From Bolinopsis microptera (lineage: Eukaryota; Ctenophora; Tentaculata; Lobata; Bolinopsidae): 64,000 nt of DNA. A program made the position numbers and the translations under genes. The stretch covers positions 2,919,246-2,983,245 of the forward strand of contig NC_087081.1 in NCBI RefSeq assembly GCF_026151205.1. Direction: 5' to 3'. Of the stretch, positions 36,501 through 45,997 are shown piece by piece (positions within the stretch are counted from its first letter, which is position 1; every line of letters begins with the position of its first letter). The notes under the pieces are model-generated. The model was given only the letters and a program-made list of their open reading frames with translations. It made no database searches and had not been told where the DNA came from.

Positions 36501-39500
36501 GCTATGATGAGGTCTCAGTGTAAATGCAATTGTTTCAATCGATTTCTTTGACTGAAGTAATTTTAACATCTTATTGGAGGTAAGAACTGAATTTCAGCAC
36601 TCGGCAAGACAGTAATTTCAAATCACCTCATCAAATTGAATCAAAACCCAGTATGTCTCACTCACTAACAGTAGGTATTTCAATAAAGAGAATAAATTGT
36701 GGGCATCTGGTACACTGAAGACTTATCACCTAGAAGAGCCGATCACCGACCCATGCAAATAAAATCAAGACCCTTTCAGAACACATAATACATGATTAGT
36801 GATTCCAGATGAATCATCAAATCAACTATAATAAGGAGCTGCAATAAATTATTGGATCATGAACAGTAAATATCATTTAATCACAATTTAGTGGGCAGGG
36901 AAGGCTGCTAGTGAAGCGGACATGACTCATGTCACGTGATCCGTTGTGAGGGTCACGTGATCCGTTGTGAGGGTCACATGATCCGTTGTGAGGGTTACGG
37001 TTTGTAACTCTGAAGAGCGCCAGGTTTGAGACAGTAGTGGATAAGATAGTGTGGCGAGGACTGAGGGGAAGTTTAACCAGGTAAACTTGGGCCCGACTTC
37101 ATATGCCCCCGCCCCCCGCACCGCCCTCGCCCCTCTTCCGAATCATATCCGTCTTTGGTTTTCCCTTTTGCGGATATAGACATAATGAAGTAATGACTAA
37201 AGAGAAAGACTTAAGAGAAGGCTGGGTGTTTATGGCACTATGCCAATGACATCGTCGGATACTATTTACCGTGAAAATATTGTGATAGATGTAATTATAG
37301 CCTTCGAGTAGATTGAACGTAGTGATATGCCTGTTGGCATTTTGTTCATCTTTGATTTCTGGAACTGCTTCTAAAATCAGTTGAGACCATTTTTTTGAAC
37401 TGTATTTACTGTAAATCTTAAGGAAAACTAGAAAATAAGAATGACGTGCCATTTCAGCTTTTTCCAGGTACTGGGAAAACATACTGACTAATTGATTTTG
37501 TATCGCCCAGTAATACCAAATCCAGGCCCACAAAACTAATGTAAAACCGTAATTGAATTTGATCTAAGATATCATAATGAAATGAAAAAACTGATCTAAT
37601 TTTTTTTTTCTATTTGTAGAACAACAAAATTGATACGCAACATTGAATATGAAGAATGAAGTCCTGAACTAAGGTAAATCTAATTTTATGGTCCATTTTT
37701 ATTATGGTTCTAAATTGGATGAAATATGAACCACACCTATATCTCATCAGTTTTGATTATAGATAAGAACAGGTACGTTAAATCCAAATTTATGATAAAC
37801 AGGAGAACTTACTAGATTAGATCATAATTGTACCTTTTAGGAATTTGAAATATTGTGTTCTGTTCAAACATGATAAAAATAGGACATGACGCCCTTGAAA
37901 TTTTATTTGACCATACTTTAAACCAATTGCCAGATTATGCAAATACTCCAATATTATGTAATACTTATCGGGACATACTTATCAGGTGATAATAATATAT
38001 ACTAGATAAAATCACTTGTCGCTATGCATTCGCAGAGTAGAATAACCACAAGTCACTCAACTTGATTTTAAAGATTCACTCACTACACGCAATTCTTTTG
38101 AATGAAGTACTCATATTATTGGGAAACCAGCTGCTGGTTAGCAACACCCTGGCAACACCCTGGCAACACCCTGGCAACACCCAGATAAGATATCCTGACC
38201 CTATCAGTGTCATGGAACTTGGTGTAACTTTAAGTAGCAAGTTATAGGAGACATGGTCTCCCCTGACTAGCAGACCATTCTGACCGGTCTTATACCCGGT
38301 TAAATCAGCTGTAAGTTACGTTATAATATAAGAGCTGGTGTGTTATCACAGTGGACTAACTGTTAAAAGCTAAATATAAGAACTCAGCCAGTTGACAATT
38401 CAACCTTCGTCCCCATAGTTGTTACACAGTTGTTACACAGTTGTTACACAGTTGTTACACAGTTGTTAGACAATTCTTACAGAGTTCTTACAGAGTTCTT
38501 ACAGAGTTCTTACAGAGTTCTTACAGAGTTCTTACAGAGTTCTTACACAGTTTATACACAGTTTATACATAGTCCTTACACAGTTCTTACAGAGTTCTTA
38601 CACAGTTCTTACAGAGTTCTTACACAGTTCTTACACAGTTCTTACACAGTTCTTACACAGTTCTTACACAGTTCTTACACAGTTTATACACAGTTCTTAC
38701 ACAGTTCTTACAGAGTTCTTACACAGTTCTTACACAGTTCTTACACAGTTCTTACACAGTTTATACACAGTTTAAACACAGTTCTTACACAGTTCTTACA
38801 CAGTTCTTACACAGTTCTTACACAGTTCTTACACAGTTCTTACACAGTTCTTACACAGTTCTTACACATTTTATACACAGTTTATACACAGTTCTTACAC
38901 AGTTCTTACACAGTTCTTACACAGTTCATACACACAGTTCCATTGAAAGTTGAGGATCAGCTGAGGAGCAAGGAGCTTCAAACAGTGCTCGGCAAAACAT
39001 GAGCTGTAAGTCCTTAGTAAGAAAAGTCTAGAACGTTTGGCATACGTAATACGCTCAAACAGTGGCCGTCTAAGATCAAACGATCCTTCGGATGAACTGT
39101 AATTGGGCAGTTTCCTATTTAGGCAAACAGTCGGCAAATCTCTTTCTTATTCTCATATGAAACCATACTGATAACTTTGTTGCTTTTATGCTATCGACAG
39201 CGACAGGGCGTTATACCGAGTAACGCTCTATCGATAGCATAAAGATATATAGGTGAATGTAAGTACTGACTACTAAAAGTAAAGCAATCTTTAAGTTTCT
39301 TAGGAAGACGTTTACTTATCAGCTGATGTGTGTGAATTCCCTTTCAGAACTAAATAAAGTCATATTTGGTGGAACCACAATTATTATTCATTTGAGAACT
39401 TTCTCACTTTATTAATCAATTATGCTGATTGAAATCCGATCATTTCAATCATGATTCGAAAATCAGACATATTATTTTCGTGCAGGGAACAAATTTAGGG

Positions 39501-42500
39501 CATACATTCACTGGAATGAATTTTAATCTTAATCAGACGATCGAAATTGTTCTCAAAATTGCGTAATCTCGGTTGTCGAGGAACTCTGACGAAAGTCACA
39601 GCTTTCGGCGGGATTGTTAGGAAAATCAGTCTTATTCTCAGTTTGTACTTTGGCGGTGATCTGCAAAGTATAAGTACAGTTCAATTGAACCGTTTCTCGT
39701 AAGTTTTAACTCAGGGCGTCATGATCCTAACAAATATGTGTTCCAGGTAGGACATGGCACAATAATTACAATAATTAACATGATAACTATGATTATCACA
39801 ATATAATTGCACCAGACCATGTAATATAATGGTGGCCTTGTACAAAACCAGTGAATTCAAAACACATAAGCCGATATTCAATTGCTTACACGCTTTCCAA
39901 AAATAGAACTGCAAAGAAGAAACTTGTAGCTTAGACCATGTTAAATTGCGGGATAAAAAACAATTGCACACGGAAGTTCGTAATGAATGGGTCGAGCGTT
40001 TGTCGGGCACATTTCATTTTTACATTCGGTGTAAGAGCGTTGAAAGTGAATGTATGGCAGTGTGACTTGTGTGTGTGTATGTCTGGTGAAACAAAAACCT
40101 AACATATTATAATGGATATTTAACTTCTGCGAAAAATATATATTATCCTGTATGCGGTGACAACTGACTGAAATCAAAATTATAAATAATTTCAAAGAAA
40201 AAACAAACGGGCGTTGTTAAAACAGGTGAAAATAGATAAAGATAGATAAGACAAGTGTCAAGTACTCACAAGGCGCAGTCAGCGTTGCTTTACGGGAACG
40301 AATAACCCCCATCTTGTTTTCTGCTTCACACGAATACTCTCCGGCATCCTGGAGATAACATTCATATAATAATTCCTGGTAACTTGCCAAACATTCATAC
40401 AATTCCTGGTAACTTGCCAAACATTCATATAATTCCTGGTAACTTGCCAAATATTCATATAATTCCTGGTATCTTGCCAAACATTCATATAATTACTGGT
40501 ATCTTGCCAAACAGTCATATAATTCCTGGTATCTTGCCAAACATTCATACAATTTCTGGTAACTTGCCAAACATTCATACAATTTCTGGTAACTTGCCAA
40601 ACATTCATATAATTCCTGGTAACTTGCCAAACATTCATACAATTCCTGGTAACTTGCCAAACATTCATATAATTCCTATTTCCTGATATCTTGCCAATCG
40701 TATCAATATTACTTAAAGATATTCATGATATTATAATCCGACACATTCATACACCTAGAATCAAAGACTTGGATAATGGATATCAGGGGGCCGGCGAAGC
40801 ACGCATCTTTTCGTCTGTGACAGCAATAATCCTTTTTGATTGGTAACTGCTACTAGTATAGCTTGAGCCGACAATACCTTATCAAGCAAATATTTCTTCT
40901 AGCTTTATTATGGTTATGCAACACATATTTTCCCATCCATAATTCCATATGTCAAATATTATGCAAACTGATTGGAATCTTACATAGGACAGTTTTTTAA
41001 ACCTGGACAACTCGCTCGTCACGACCGTTTAACTTGTTAAAGTGGTATTTTTTCCTAACAACTGTGGCTGAGCTGTAATCACCTCCGCCAAAAATAAAAA
41101 CTCGATCAATTTATTTGGGTTTTAAAAACTTACAAGTTAGAAGCTTGCTTCAGAGCCTTCTTAATCTAAGAAATTCCTAACATAATTTACATATTATTTA
41201 GCATATGTTTTGCATATTATGACCACGTACCGTGTTATGGCGGACACCGGTTATAGTCAGTATTCGGTGGTTGTAAAGGCCGTCCACCGCGGCGTCACTG
41301 ATGTGTCCCTTCGCTGAAATGACATCCAACGTTACATTATATAAATTTTAACCTATTTTGATAAGAAAATTAACAGCATCAATGAAAAAACCAAAACGTT
41401 AATTAGATCATAAATGAAGCGTCAATTTCAATGAAATATTAAAGCCAAAGCTGTTCTTTTAACAAACGATAAGCAAATGGTGTTATTCAATATTTATAAT
41501 AAATATGTTAACATTCCTAATTCTGAAGATAAAATACCCGAACCATCCTTTGAAAAGTAACACCCCCATTTTAATGAAACAAGAACCGAAAATTTACGAT
41601 TATAAATAAGTTTTTATAATAATTGGAAAATCGAAAAGTGTGGGAACTCACGGATGAGACGCTGGGAGTCCTTGTACCAGACGATAACGGGGGCTGGGTA
41701 TCCGCGCGCACTGCACGTGAACTGTACCTGTCCTCCTGTCCTGTTCACCTCAACTGGACTAGGTTCTAACGAAAAAAACGGGCCTGAAAAGAATTTATAT
41801 ATTAGTATATTATTTACTGTTTGAATTATCGGAAATTGATAGTTATTGAGTTAGTGGAAGTTATTAATTAGTTGATGTGTCGGGATGGATATTGGGTGCA
41901 TAAGTACGAGGTAGTACGAGTGTAAATATAGCCGTGTTAAAGTTTCTTGTAAGTTAAACATTTCTGAAACATGAGATCATTCTTGCTGTAGTGAAAGCAA
42001 AACTACGCATCAACATGAAATCATAAACCCACATGACAAAATTACACTAAGTATTCATGTTCGACATTCTTGAATGATACTTAGTGATCATTGCATTAAA
42101 TAAATTTATAGTCAGTAAGATTAAGAAGTTTAACATCTTTCCTGATGAAATAACTCAAAATTCGAGTCAAGATCTGCAAATTGAAGAATTCAGACTCATA
42201 AAACTTGTCATCACTCGCTTCTCCAACAGAAATAAAAACAAGGTAAATCCATCAGTGTAGCAGATGGGTTACTGGCTTCTCCAACAGAAATAAAAACAAA
42301 GTAAACCCATCAGTTTAGCAGATAAGGAAAGCGGACTTATCTTACCCGTCACATTTGAACCTGCTGTATATTTCTTTACCGTCCCATGACCAACTTTTTG
42401 AGTTGGGCTGGCGACCGTTTTATCTAATTCTGATACGATCAGAAAATCAGACTCATTTCATTTTCATGATCAACTTTACATTCAATTATTAACATAATAT

Positions 42501-42831
42501 GAGAATCTTTGAACAGTCGTCATAGTATTTTGTTCTTGTGAAATTATTTGTGATAAATTTTGGTTTAAATTAATTACACTTGTGGTCTTCCAAAGTTAAA
42601 AGTGTACTTAAAAGTGACATCTAACACATTTGGAGTGTATATTTCATCTATCAATCATATTTTAACAATTTATCCAATTATCCAATCACAATATTAATCA
42701 ATCAATTATCCAATTACAAGATTAATCAACCAATTAAATCCAATTAATAACTTTTTCATAAAATTACCTGACTCGGAAAGAGACAGAACGATAAGTGTCT
42801 CAATTAGAACGACATATCGGAAGGCAGTCAT
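24435..42831 (-). CDS. Sidekick-like immunoglobulin-superfamily adhesion receptor, 5' part (11 exons)
   Basis: Exons in reading order: 42831-42768, 41783-41652, 41313-41231, 40348-40270, 35044-34908, 34075-33948, 33821-33751, 28559-28432, 27388-27232, 24945-24797, 24543-24435. All introns are GT-AG and every phase joins, giving 412 codons plus one base. Residues 1-21 form a signal peptide; four Ig domains follow (about 23-119, 120-231, 232-326, 327-412), each with the B-strand Cys, Trp and F-strand Tyr-x-Cys pattern (C45/C100, C148/C209, C260/C307, C350/C394). Domain order and linker wording (NKMG in Ig1, TIPN in Ig3, the PPEF start of Ig4) match remembered Sidekick proteins: six Ig domains, thirteen fibronectin III domains, one membrane span. 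Sidekicks are homophilic cell-surface adhesion molecules, and Ig1-4 form their adhesive head. The protein continues off the left edge. Alternatives: another multi-Ig receptor (Dscam, contactin). Confidence 0.75.
24797..24945 (-). CDS. exon 10: Ig4, first half
   Basis: 149 nt, phase 1 to phase 0. Starts PPEFPLPSRN and includes PCDC (Cys350 and an extra Cys352) and VTWFK (Trp362). An NLT sequon lies at residue 337. Acceptor AATTTCAG, donor GAT/GTAAGT. Confidence 0.93.
24946..27231 (-). other. intron 9 with two unexplained open frames and a 41-bp array
   Basis: Between exons 9 and 10. A 150-codon frame (25993-25544, gene strand) contains stretches with coding-like codons (for example NITYPSTLVDSYLLLGSTDD) but no known domain and no splice sites that fit the gene's phases. 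Another minus-strand stretch around 26760-26640 also reads as plausible peptide before a stop. They could be remnants of a decayed insertion. Confidence 0.35.
26795..27220. repeat. 41-bp minisatellite next to the exon 9 donor
   Basis: About ten units of 41 bp (core TTCTTAATCTCCCGCCTC), the last ones shortened and diverged. The array ends 11 bp from the donor GT of exon 9. Confidence 0.93.
27232..27388 (-). CDS. exon 9: Ig3, second half
   Basis: 157 nt, phase 0 to phase 1. Encodes LLTIPNFGSDAEGRYYC (Cys307), strikingly like the TIPN-GSDAG-Y-C stretch I remember from vertebrate Sidekick Ig3. Acceptor TTTAACAG, donor TTGC/GTGAGT; a 41-bp tandem array starts just inside the intron. Confidence 0.93.
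27389..28431 (-). other. intron 8
   Basis: 1043 bp between exons 8 and 9. I see no other gene or repeat array in it. Confidence 0.8.
28432..28559 (-). CDS. exon 8: Ig3, first half
   Basis: 128 nt, phase 1 to phase 0. Contains Cys260 (AILECIP) and Trp272 (TIRWSK). Acceptor ATACCTCAG, donor AAG/GTACGT. Confidence 0.93.
30512..30744. repeat. 8-bp microsatellite between 71-bp direct duplicates
   Basis: GGTTACCT repeats about 11.5 times at 30579-30670. The same 71-bp sequence lies on each side (30512-30582 and 30674-30744), with a single mismatch noticed, so the microsatellite sits inside a recent duplication. Confidence 0.93.
31414..31554. repeat. two consecutive long foldbacks in intron 7
   Basis: First: arms 31414-31450 and 31464-31500, 35 of 37 positions matching, 13-bp loop. 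Second: arms 31512-31532 and 31534-31554, 21 of 21 matching, 1-bp spacer. In the pre-mRNA both would form long double-stranded stems. Confidence 0.95.
33751..33821 (-). CDS. exon 7: Ig2, end
   Basis: 71 nt, phase 2 to phase 1, separated from exon 6 by only 126 bp. Completes the Arg codon and adds CGARNAIMG (Cys209). Acceptor TTTCCTCAG, donor TCAG/GTATTT. Confidence 0.9.
33822..34907 (-). other. introns 5 and 6
   Basis: Intron 6 (33822-33947, 126 bp) and intron 5 (34076-34907, 832 bp) flank exon 6. A small GC-rich inverted segment lies near 34560-34640. No other feature recognised. Confidence 0.6.
33948..34075 (-). CDS. exon 6: Ig2, middle
   Basis: 128 nt, phase 0 to phase 2. Ends SEDSGTY, the tyrosine-corner turn. 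The acceptor is taken as TTTTATGTCAG before 34075. An alternative AG at 34092-34091 would add five codons in the same phase; I prefer the first for its pyrimidine tract. Donor TATAG/GTTAGT. Confidence 0.82.
34908..35044 (-). CDS. exon 5: Ig2, first half
   Basis: 137 nt, phase 1 to phase 0. Encodes Cys148 (IIHCEF) and Trp163 (IFWRK), with a PQAQIFW segment that aligns with the PQ-Q-TWF segment of Ig2 in remembered Sidekicks. Acceptor CTCCCCAG, donor AAG/GTAACT. Confidence 0.9.
35852..36168 (+). mobile_element. Helitron-like element, copy 2 (complete ends)
   Basis: 317 bp. Starts TCTTACTATATATAAAG after an A (35851), ends GGGTTCCTGCTAG before a T (36169). An imperfect hairpin (CCGTTTA at 36135 / TATACGG at 36151) sits 7 bp before the CTAG. 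No target duplication is apparent. These are the structural hallmarks of Helitrons: 5' TC, 3' hairpin then CTRR, insertion between A and T. Non-autonomous; inserted antisense within intron 4. Confidence 0.7.
36213..36470. repeat. 15/30-bp tandem array
   Basis: Four 15-bp units (CTGTTACCAGGACTC) followed by about seven 30-bp units with an added TTAAATTACGCGGT. The long open frame across it is a by-product of the period. Confidence 0.93.
36931..36996. repeat. 21-bp E-box repeat in intron 4
   Basis: Three units of GTCACGTGATCCGTTGTGAG plus one base. CACGTG at 36933 and 36954, CACATG at 36975, exactly 21 bp apart, as in the unrelated array at 15.6 kb. Confidence 0.9.
38139..38183. repeat. 11-bp repeat, four copies
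   Basis: GGCAACACCCT repeated in tandem. Confidence 0.85.
38417..38940. repeat. 11-bp minisatellite, about 48 units
   Basis: ACAGTTCTTAC units with sporadic variants (TTGTTAC, TTTATAC, TTCTTACAG). The 190-codon plus-strand frame is produced by the 33-bp triple period and is not a gene. Confidence 0.95.
39185..39243. repeat. stem-loop
   Basis: Arms TTTATGCTATCGA (39185-39197) and TCGATAGCATAAA (39231-39243) are perfect complements. A second inner stem, GCGTTA/TAACGC, lies at 39208-39226. Confidence 0.85.
40270..40348 (-). CDS. exon 4: Ig1, end
   Basis: 79 nt, phase 0 to phase 1. Starts with DAGEYSC (Cys100) and continues through ENKMGVI, the F-G strands. Acceptor ATCTCCAG lies only about a dozen bases from a 30-bp tandem array; donor is CTT/GTGAGT. 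Confidence 0.92.
40360..40680. repeat. 30-bp minisatellite next to the exon 4 acceptor
   Basis: Ten to eleven units (AATTCCTGGTAACTTGCC core) at exact 30-bp steps from 40371 to 40671. The array ends about 12 bp from the exon 4 acceptor. On the gene strand each unit contains TTACCAG, which resembles a 3' splice site. Confidence 0.93.
40681..41230 (-). other. rest of intron 3
   Basis: Noncoding sequence between the 30-bp array and exon 3. No feature recognised. Confidence 0.6.
41231..41313 (-). CDS. exon 3: Ig1, middle
   Basis: 83 nt, phase 1 to phase 0, acceptor TTTCAG, donor ACG/GTACGT. Encodes residues 67-93, including the RILTI strand before the DAGEYSC turn of the next exon. Confidence 0.85.
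41314..42767 (-). other. introns 1 and 2
   Basis: Intron 2 (41314-41651) has nothing notable. Intron 1 (41784-42767) carries a 58-bp tandem duplication at 42217-42328 (core CTTCTCCAACAGAAATAAAA). Confidence 0.75.
41652..41783 (-). CDS. exon 2: Ig1, first half
   Basis: 132 nt, phase 1 to phase 1, acceptor TTTTCAG, donor CC/GTGAGT. Carries B-strand Cys45 and the WYKD core (Trp57). An NRT glycosylation sequon lies at residue 35. Confidence 0.93.
42768..42831 (-). CDS. exon 1: start codon and signal peptide
   Basis: The ATG at 42831 is the first in its frame after an upstream in-frame TGA (42858-42856). The exon encodes a short polar start (MTAFR), a hydrophobic core (YVVLIETLIVLSLS) and ends in phase 1 at a CAG/GTAATT donor. 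The signal peptide leads almost directly into Ig1. Confidence 0.85.
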
Positions 42832-42850
42832 CCTCTCGCTGCGACCGCAT
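42800..42850 (-). other. overlapping upstream ORF
   Basis: An upstream ATG at 42850, with an A three bases before it (AAAATGC), opens a 16-codon frame that is out of frame with the main ORF and stops at 42800, inside exon 1. If transcription starts above 42850 this could reduce translation from the main start. Confidence 0.45.
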
Positions 42851-43399
42851 TTTGTTCACAGAGAAAGTGGGTACCGGAATAGCGGGGAGTCATGGCAACA
42901 TTCCTTACATTTTATCATGCTAGGTAAAGAGGGAGGGGTTAGGTTATCTGTGGTATTTCTAAACGTAATAGCAAGGTAGATCATAATAATATATCATCAT
43001 ATTATCACAAATGGGCCTTAAGTGCAGTGTTATGTACGAAGTACGCACAAACATACATACACGCACCCATACAAGTCTGTACACTGTTTTGGGTGGAAAA
43101 TTCGTCAATAAAAGTGGGAAAAAGATTAAGATATCCTCAATTTTATATAGAATATGAGGGAAACCGAACCTAACCTCCAAATTCACTAAGGAATCACAGA
43201 AACAGTTGCTACGTGGATAAAAACCAGTGTCAAGTAGACTAATTTCTAGAGTTATAATTTTAATTGCGGACATAAGGATGAACCTTATAAAATGTAAGGG
43301 AAGCTTAATTGGAGCTTATTAGAATTTAAAGTGGGCGATGACACACTGAAAGAATAAACAGGGAATTGAGAGCTCGTGCAATTATAACATGTAACCACA

Positions 43400-43945
43400 T
43401 AGCAGGGGAGGAGGAGGGGAGGAGTAGGAACAGAGGGGAGGGGAAACAGGGTGTAGAGGGGAAAGAGGGGGTAAGGGGTAGAGGGGGTAGAGGGTGTAGA
43501 GGGGGTAGAGGGAAAGAGGGGGTAGACTGTAGAGGGGGTAGAGGGGGTAGAGGAGAAAGAGGATGTAGAGGGGAAGAGGGGATAGACGGGAAAGAGGGGG
43601 TAGGGGGTAGAGGGGGTATAGGGGTGGAGGGGGTAGAGGGGGTAGAGGGGGTAGAGAGGGTAGAGGGGGTAGAGGGGTGGAGAGGGTGGAGGGGGTAGAG
43701 GGGGTAGAGGGGGTAGAGGGGGTAGAGGGGGTAGAGGGGGTAGAGGGGGTAGAGGGGGTAGAGGGGGTAGAGGGGGTAGAGGGGGTAGAGGGGGTAGAGG
43801 GGGTAGGGGTAGAGGGGGTATAGGGGGTAGAGGGGGTAGAGGGGGTAGAGGGGGTAGAGGGGGTAGAGGGGGTAGAGGGGGTAGAGGGGGTAGAGGGGGT
43901 AGAGGGGGTAGAGGGGGTAGAGGGGGTAGAGGGGGTAGAGGGGAA
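43400..43945. repeat. 9-bp G-rich array upstream of the Sidekick-like start
   Basis: Degenerate G/A-rich sequence from 43400 becomes a near-perfect GGGGGTAGA array from about 43686 to 43945, roughly 29 units. It lies 0.6-1.1 kb upstream of the start codon. One strand is almost pure purine with G-runs, so it could form quadruplex or triplex DNA. The 241-codon proline/leucine frame on the minus strand is an artefact. Confidence 0.95.
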
Positions 43946-45790
43946 GGATGAAGAAGAGGAGCTCTTTTACGACAACTCAAGCAAACTGATGAAATGGTTA
44001 GAAGTCTCAACTTATATACTGGGACCTGGGTCTTTGATAAGGCAGGGGGAAGACAATCTATGAAGTTATCATTTCAAGGGGAGCGGCTTCATTATTCAAA
44101 ATGCAGGCCCTTTGTGATCGCCTGTTGCAATGCGGGGGACAATAATTGGAAATACTAATTGAAAAGCTGCAGATCCCAATAATACTGCAATACAATTACA
44201 CACAAACTAAGAACTGGTGCAACCATCTATGGTGCAACCAACTATGGTGCAGCTGAGAGCTGAACACGTGACATTAACAAAGCAGAGGGTATGGCAGGGA
44301 CTAGGGAGTGGAAGTAACAAGTGTCAAAACTCTGGAAATCATCGTGTGATTACCACCTTCGTGTGAGTCCGAGTCAACCAAATGAATTTACAATCTCAAA
44401 ACTCGTGAGGGGTGTTCTGAAATACAGTTAGGAGCTTCGGTGACCTGAGGCGGCGGGTGGCGCTCGTTAATTTCTGTAAGTAAACAAATTATATTAAATT
44501 TAATGATGCGTAAATTGAAAATAGACTGTCGATTGCCTAGTCTATTGAATAGGGAGAATAGTAGGGAGATCTGCACTTCTTTTATTATCGTGAACTTCTT
44601 CTTTTCTCAAGAACGTGAGATTTACTTATTTATAAGTAAGGTACTGTATTTCTATTATAATAAATTCGTTTGAAAGTTAAATAATTGTCCTAATTATTTC
44701 TTGCAGACCATGTGGAAAATATTGACAAAATTCTGCAAGAAAAAATGACGATAAGGAAATCCCATGTTCTCGAGAAAAGAAGAAGTTTAAACCTCCATTC
44801 TATTCGCGATGAACACAGACCTGCACAAATCTCAAGTTCTTAAAAATACATACGTTCTGCAGATCTCGAATAATGTTAATACAGACGCGTTCTGCAGATC
44901 TCTATTTCTGATGAACGCAGAAGTGCACAGATCTCAAGTGAACGTCGCCGAAACGTGAACCCAGTGACGAAAGACCGTGTCCGGCTCGACTAAGGCTCAA
45001 AATCACGAAGCAGCAAAATCCAGACATCCCGGCAGCCTACCATTGGAACATGACCAGACACGTGACCCTTCACTGACCCGTGAGTGGCCAGTGGGTCTGC
45101 GCTGGCTGAGGTAATCCTATATAGGACGAGGGGATGACGGTGGGGAGCGTACTTTATGTTGTAATCCCCAGGAACGGGTCCGACCAACCACAAACCGATA
45201 CCTCATCTCACGGGTCATGTCAGAACCAATGAGAGGGCGTGAAAAGCACGTGACTCAAGTATGTGGAATTGGTGTTTAATACAATCAAGAGGGGATTTTA
45301 ATAACCCACTCCCTGTAGTCCAGTGAATAGTGGGAGAGAGAAGAGTAGTAGATAGTTTCTACTGGTCCCTTTATAAGGAGGTTTGAAATGGAGCACAAAT
45401 TGCTGGGGGGGGCTAGGTATCAGTATCACACGTGTAATCTAGAGGGTGGGATCAAGAGGATGATCTAGTCGAAACAGCTGAAAGTGAGACCCTTGTCCGG
45501 TCCACCAGGATAGATTTCATTAAAATAGTGAGCTGAGACTGAGAATAGACCGATAGTGCGGTTAATTAAATCAAGGTCAGCCTGCTGCTGCTGCTGATGA
45601 AAGTTAAGCTATTGAAAACCACTATGACATGTTGAGTGGTGACCGCACGAAAATAGTCGGGTGGTTTTCTGTTCAAGATATATCATTGTCAGCAAAGTGG
45701 TTGGAGATATTGGTTGATGCTACGAGGAGAGGCCTGTGAACCATTTAGGCATATTTAAAAAGGAACGTATATATCAGCGGTATGGTATAA
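43946..45790. other. noncoding DNA, possible upstream region of the gene
   Basis: No exon recognised. Contains E-boxes at 44266, 45059, 45247 and 45429, with CCAAT at 45226 preceding the one at 45247 by 21 bp, and a direct repeat around GTTCTGCAGATCTC (44857-44903). A 62-codon minus-strand frame at 44576-44388 follows a TTACTTACAG acceptor-like site but has no domain. Confidence 0.45.
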
Positions 45791-45997
45791 TCTTACTATA
45801 TATAAAGTGAGACGATATATAATATGTGTTTATCCTTACCATTTTACTGACACCACGGCATCAATTTTAACGCGACTCTCAGAAAAAACCGTAAAAGATA
45901 TACAACTGAAAATGTTTTGACTGGGTCAAATGATATAATGGCCTCCAAATAGGCACGAAAAAAAATAAAAATTGGCCAAAGAATAGGAATTTTAGAG
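45791..45997 (+). mobile_element. Helitron-like element, copy 3 (3' end lost or diverged)
   Basis: Starts TCTTACTATATATAAAG after an A (45790) and follows copies 1 and 2 through TTTTACTGACACCACGGCAT to a GGCCAAAGAATAGGAATTTT segment. Similarity then stops. A weak match to the family end (GGATTCCTGCC, about 46362) might mark the decayed terminus. Confidence 0.6.

Larger units (their letters stand above)
35045..40269 (-). other. intron 4 (5225 bp), repeat-rich
   Basis: Holds a Helitron copy (35852-36168), a 15/30-bp array (36213-36470), a 21-bp E-box array (36931-36996), an 11-bp four-copy repeat (38139-38183), a long 11-bp array (38417-38940) and a stem-loop (39185-39243). A 144-codon minus-strand frame at 37533-37099 has no recognisable domain. 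Confidence 0.7.

Noticed and set aside
38430-39002. 190-codon plus-strand repetitive frame
   Set aside because: Translation of the 11-bp array; the 11-residue period follows from three units. No gene-like flanks.
40360-40680. 30-bp regularly spaced repeats as a CRISPR array
   Set aside because: Units are contiguous with no unique spacers, and the locus is a eukaryotic intron.
40279-40686. 100-129-codon frames on both strands
   Set aside because: Translations of the 30-bp array; only the last part of one minus frame overlaps real exon 4, in another frame.
43285-44010. 241-codon proline/leucine-rich minus-strand frame
   Set aside because: It is the translation of the GGGGGTAGA array; a 9-bp period keeps every frame open or closed as a whole.
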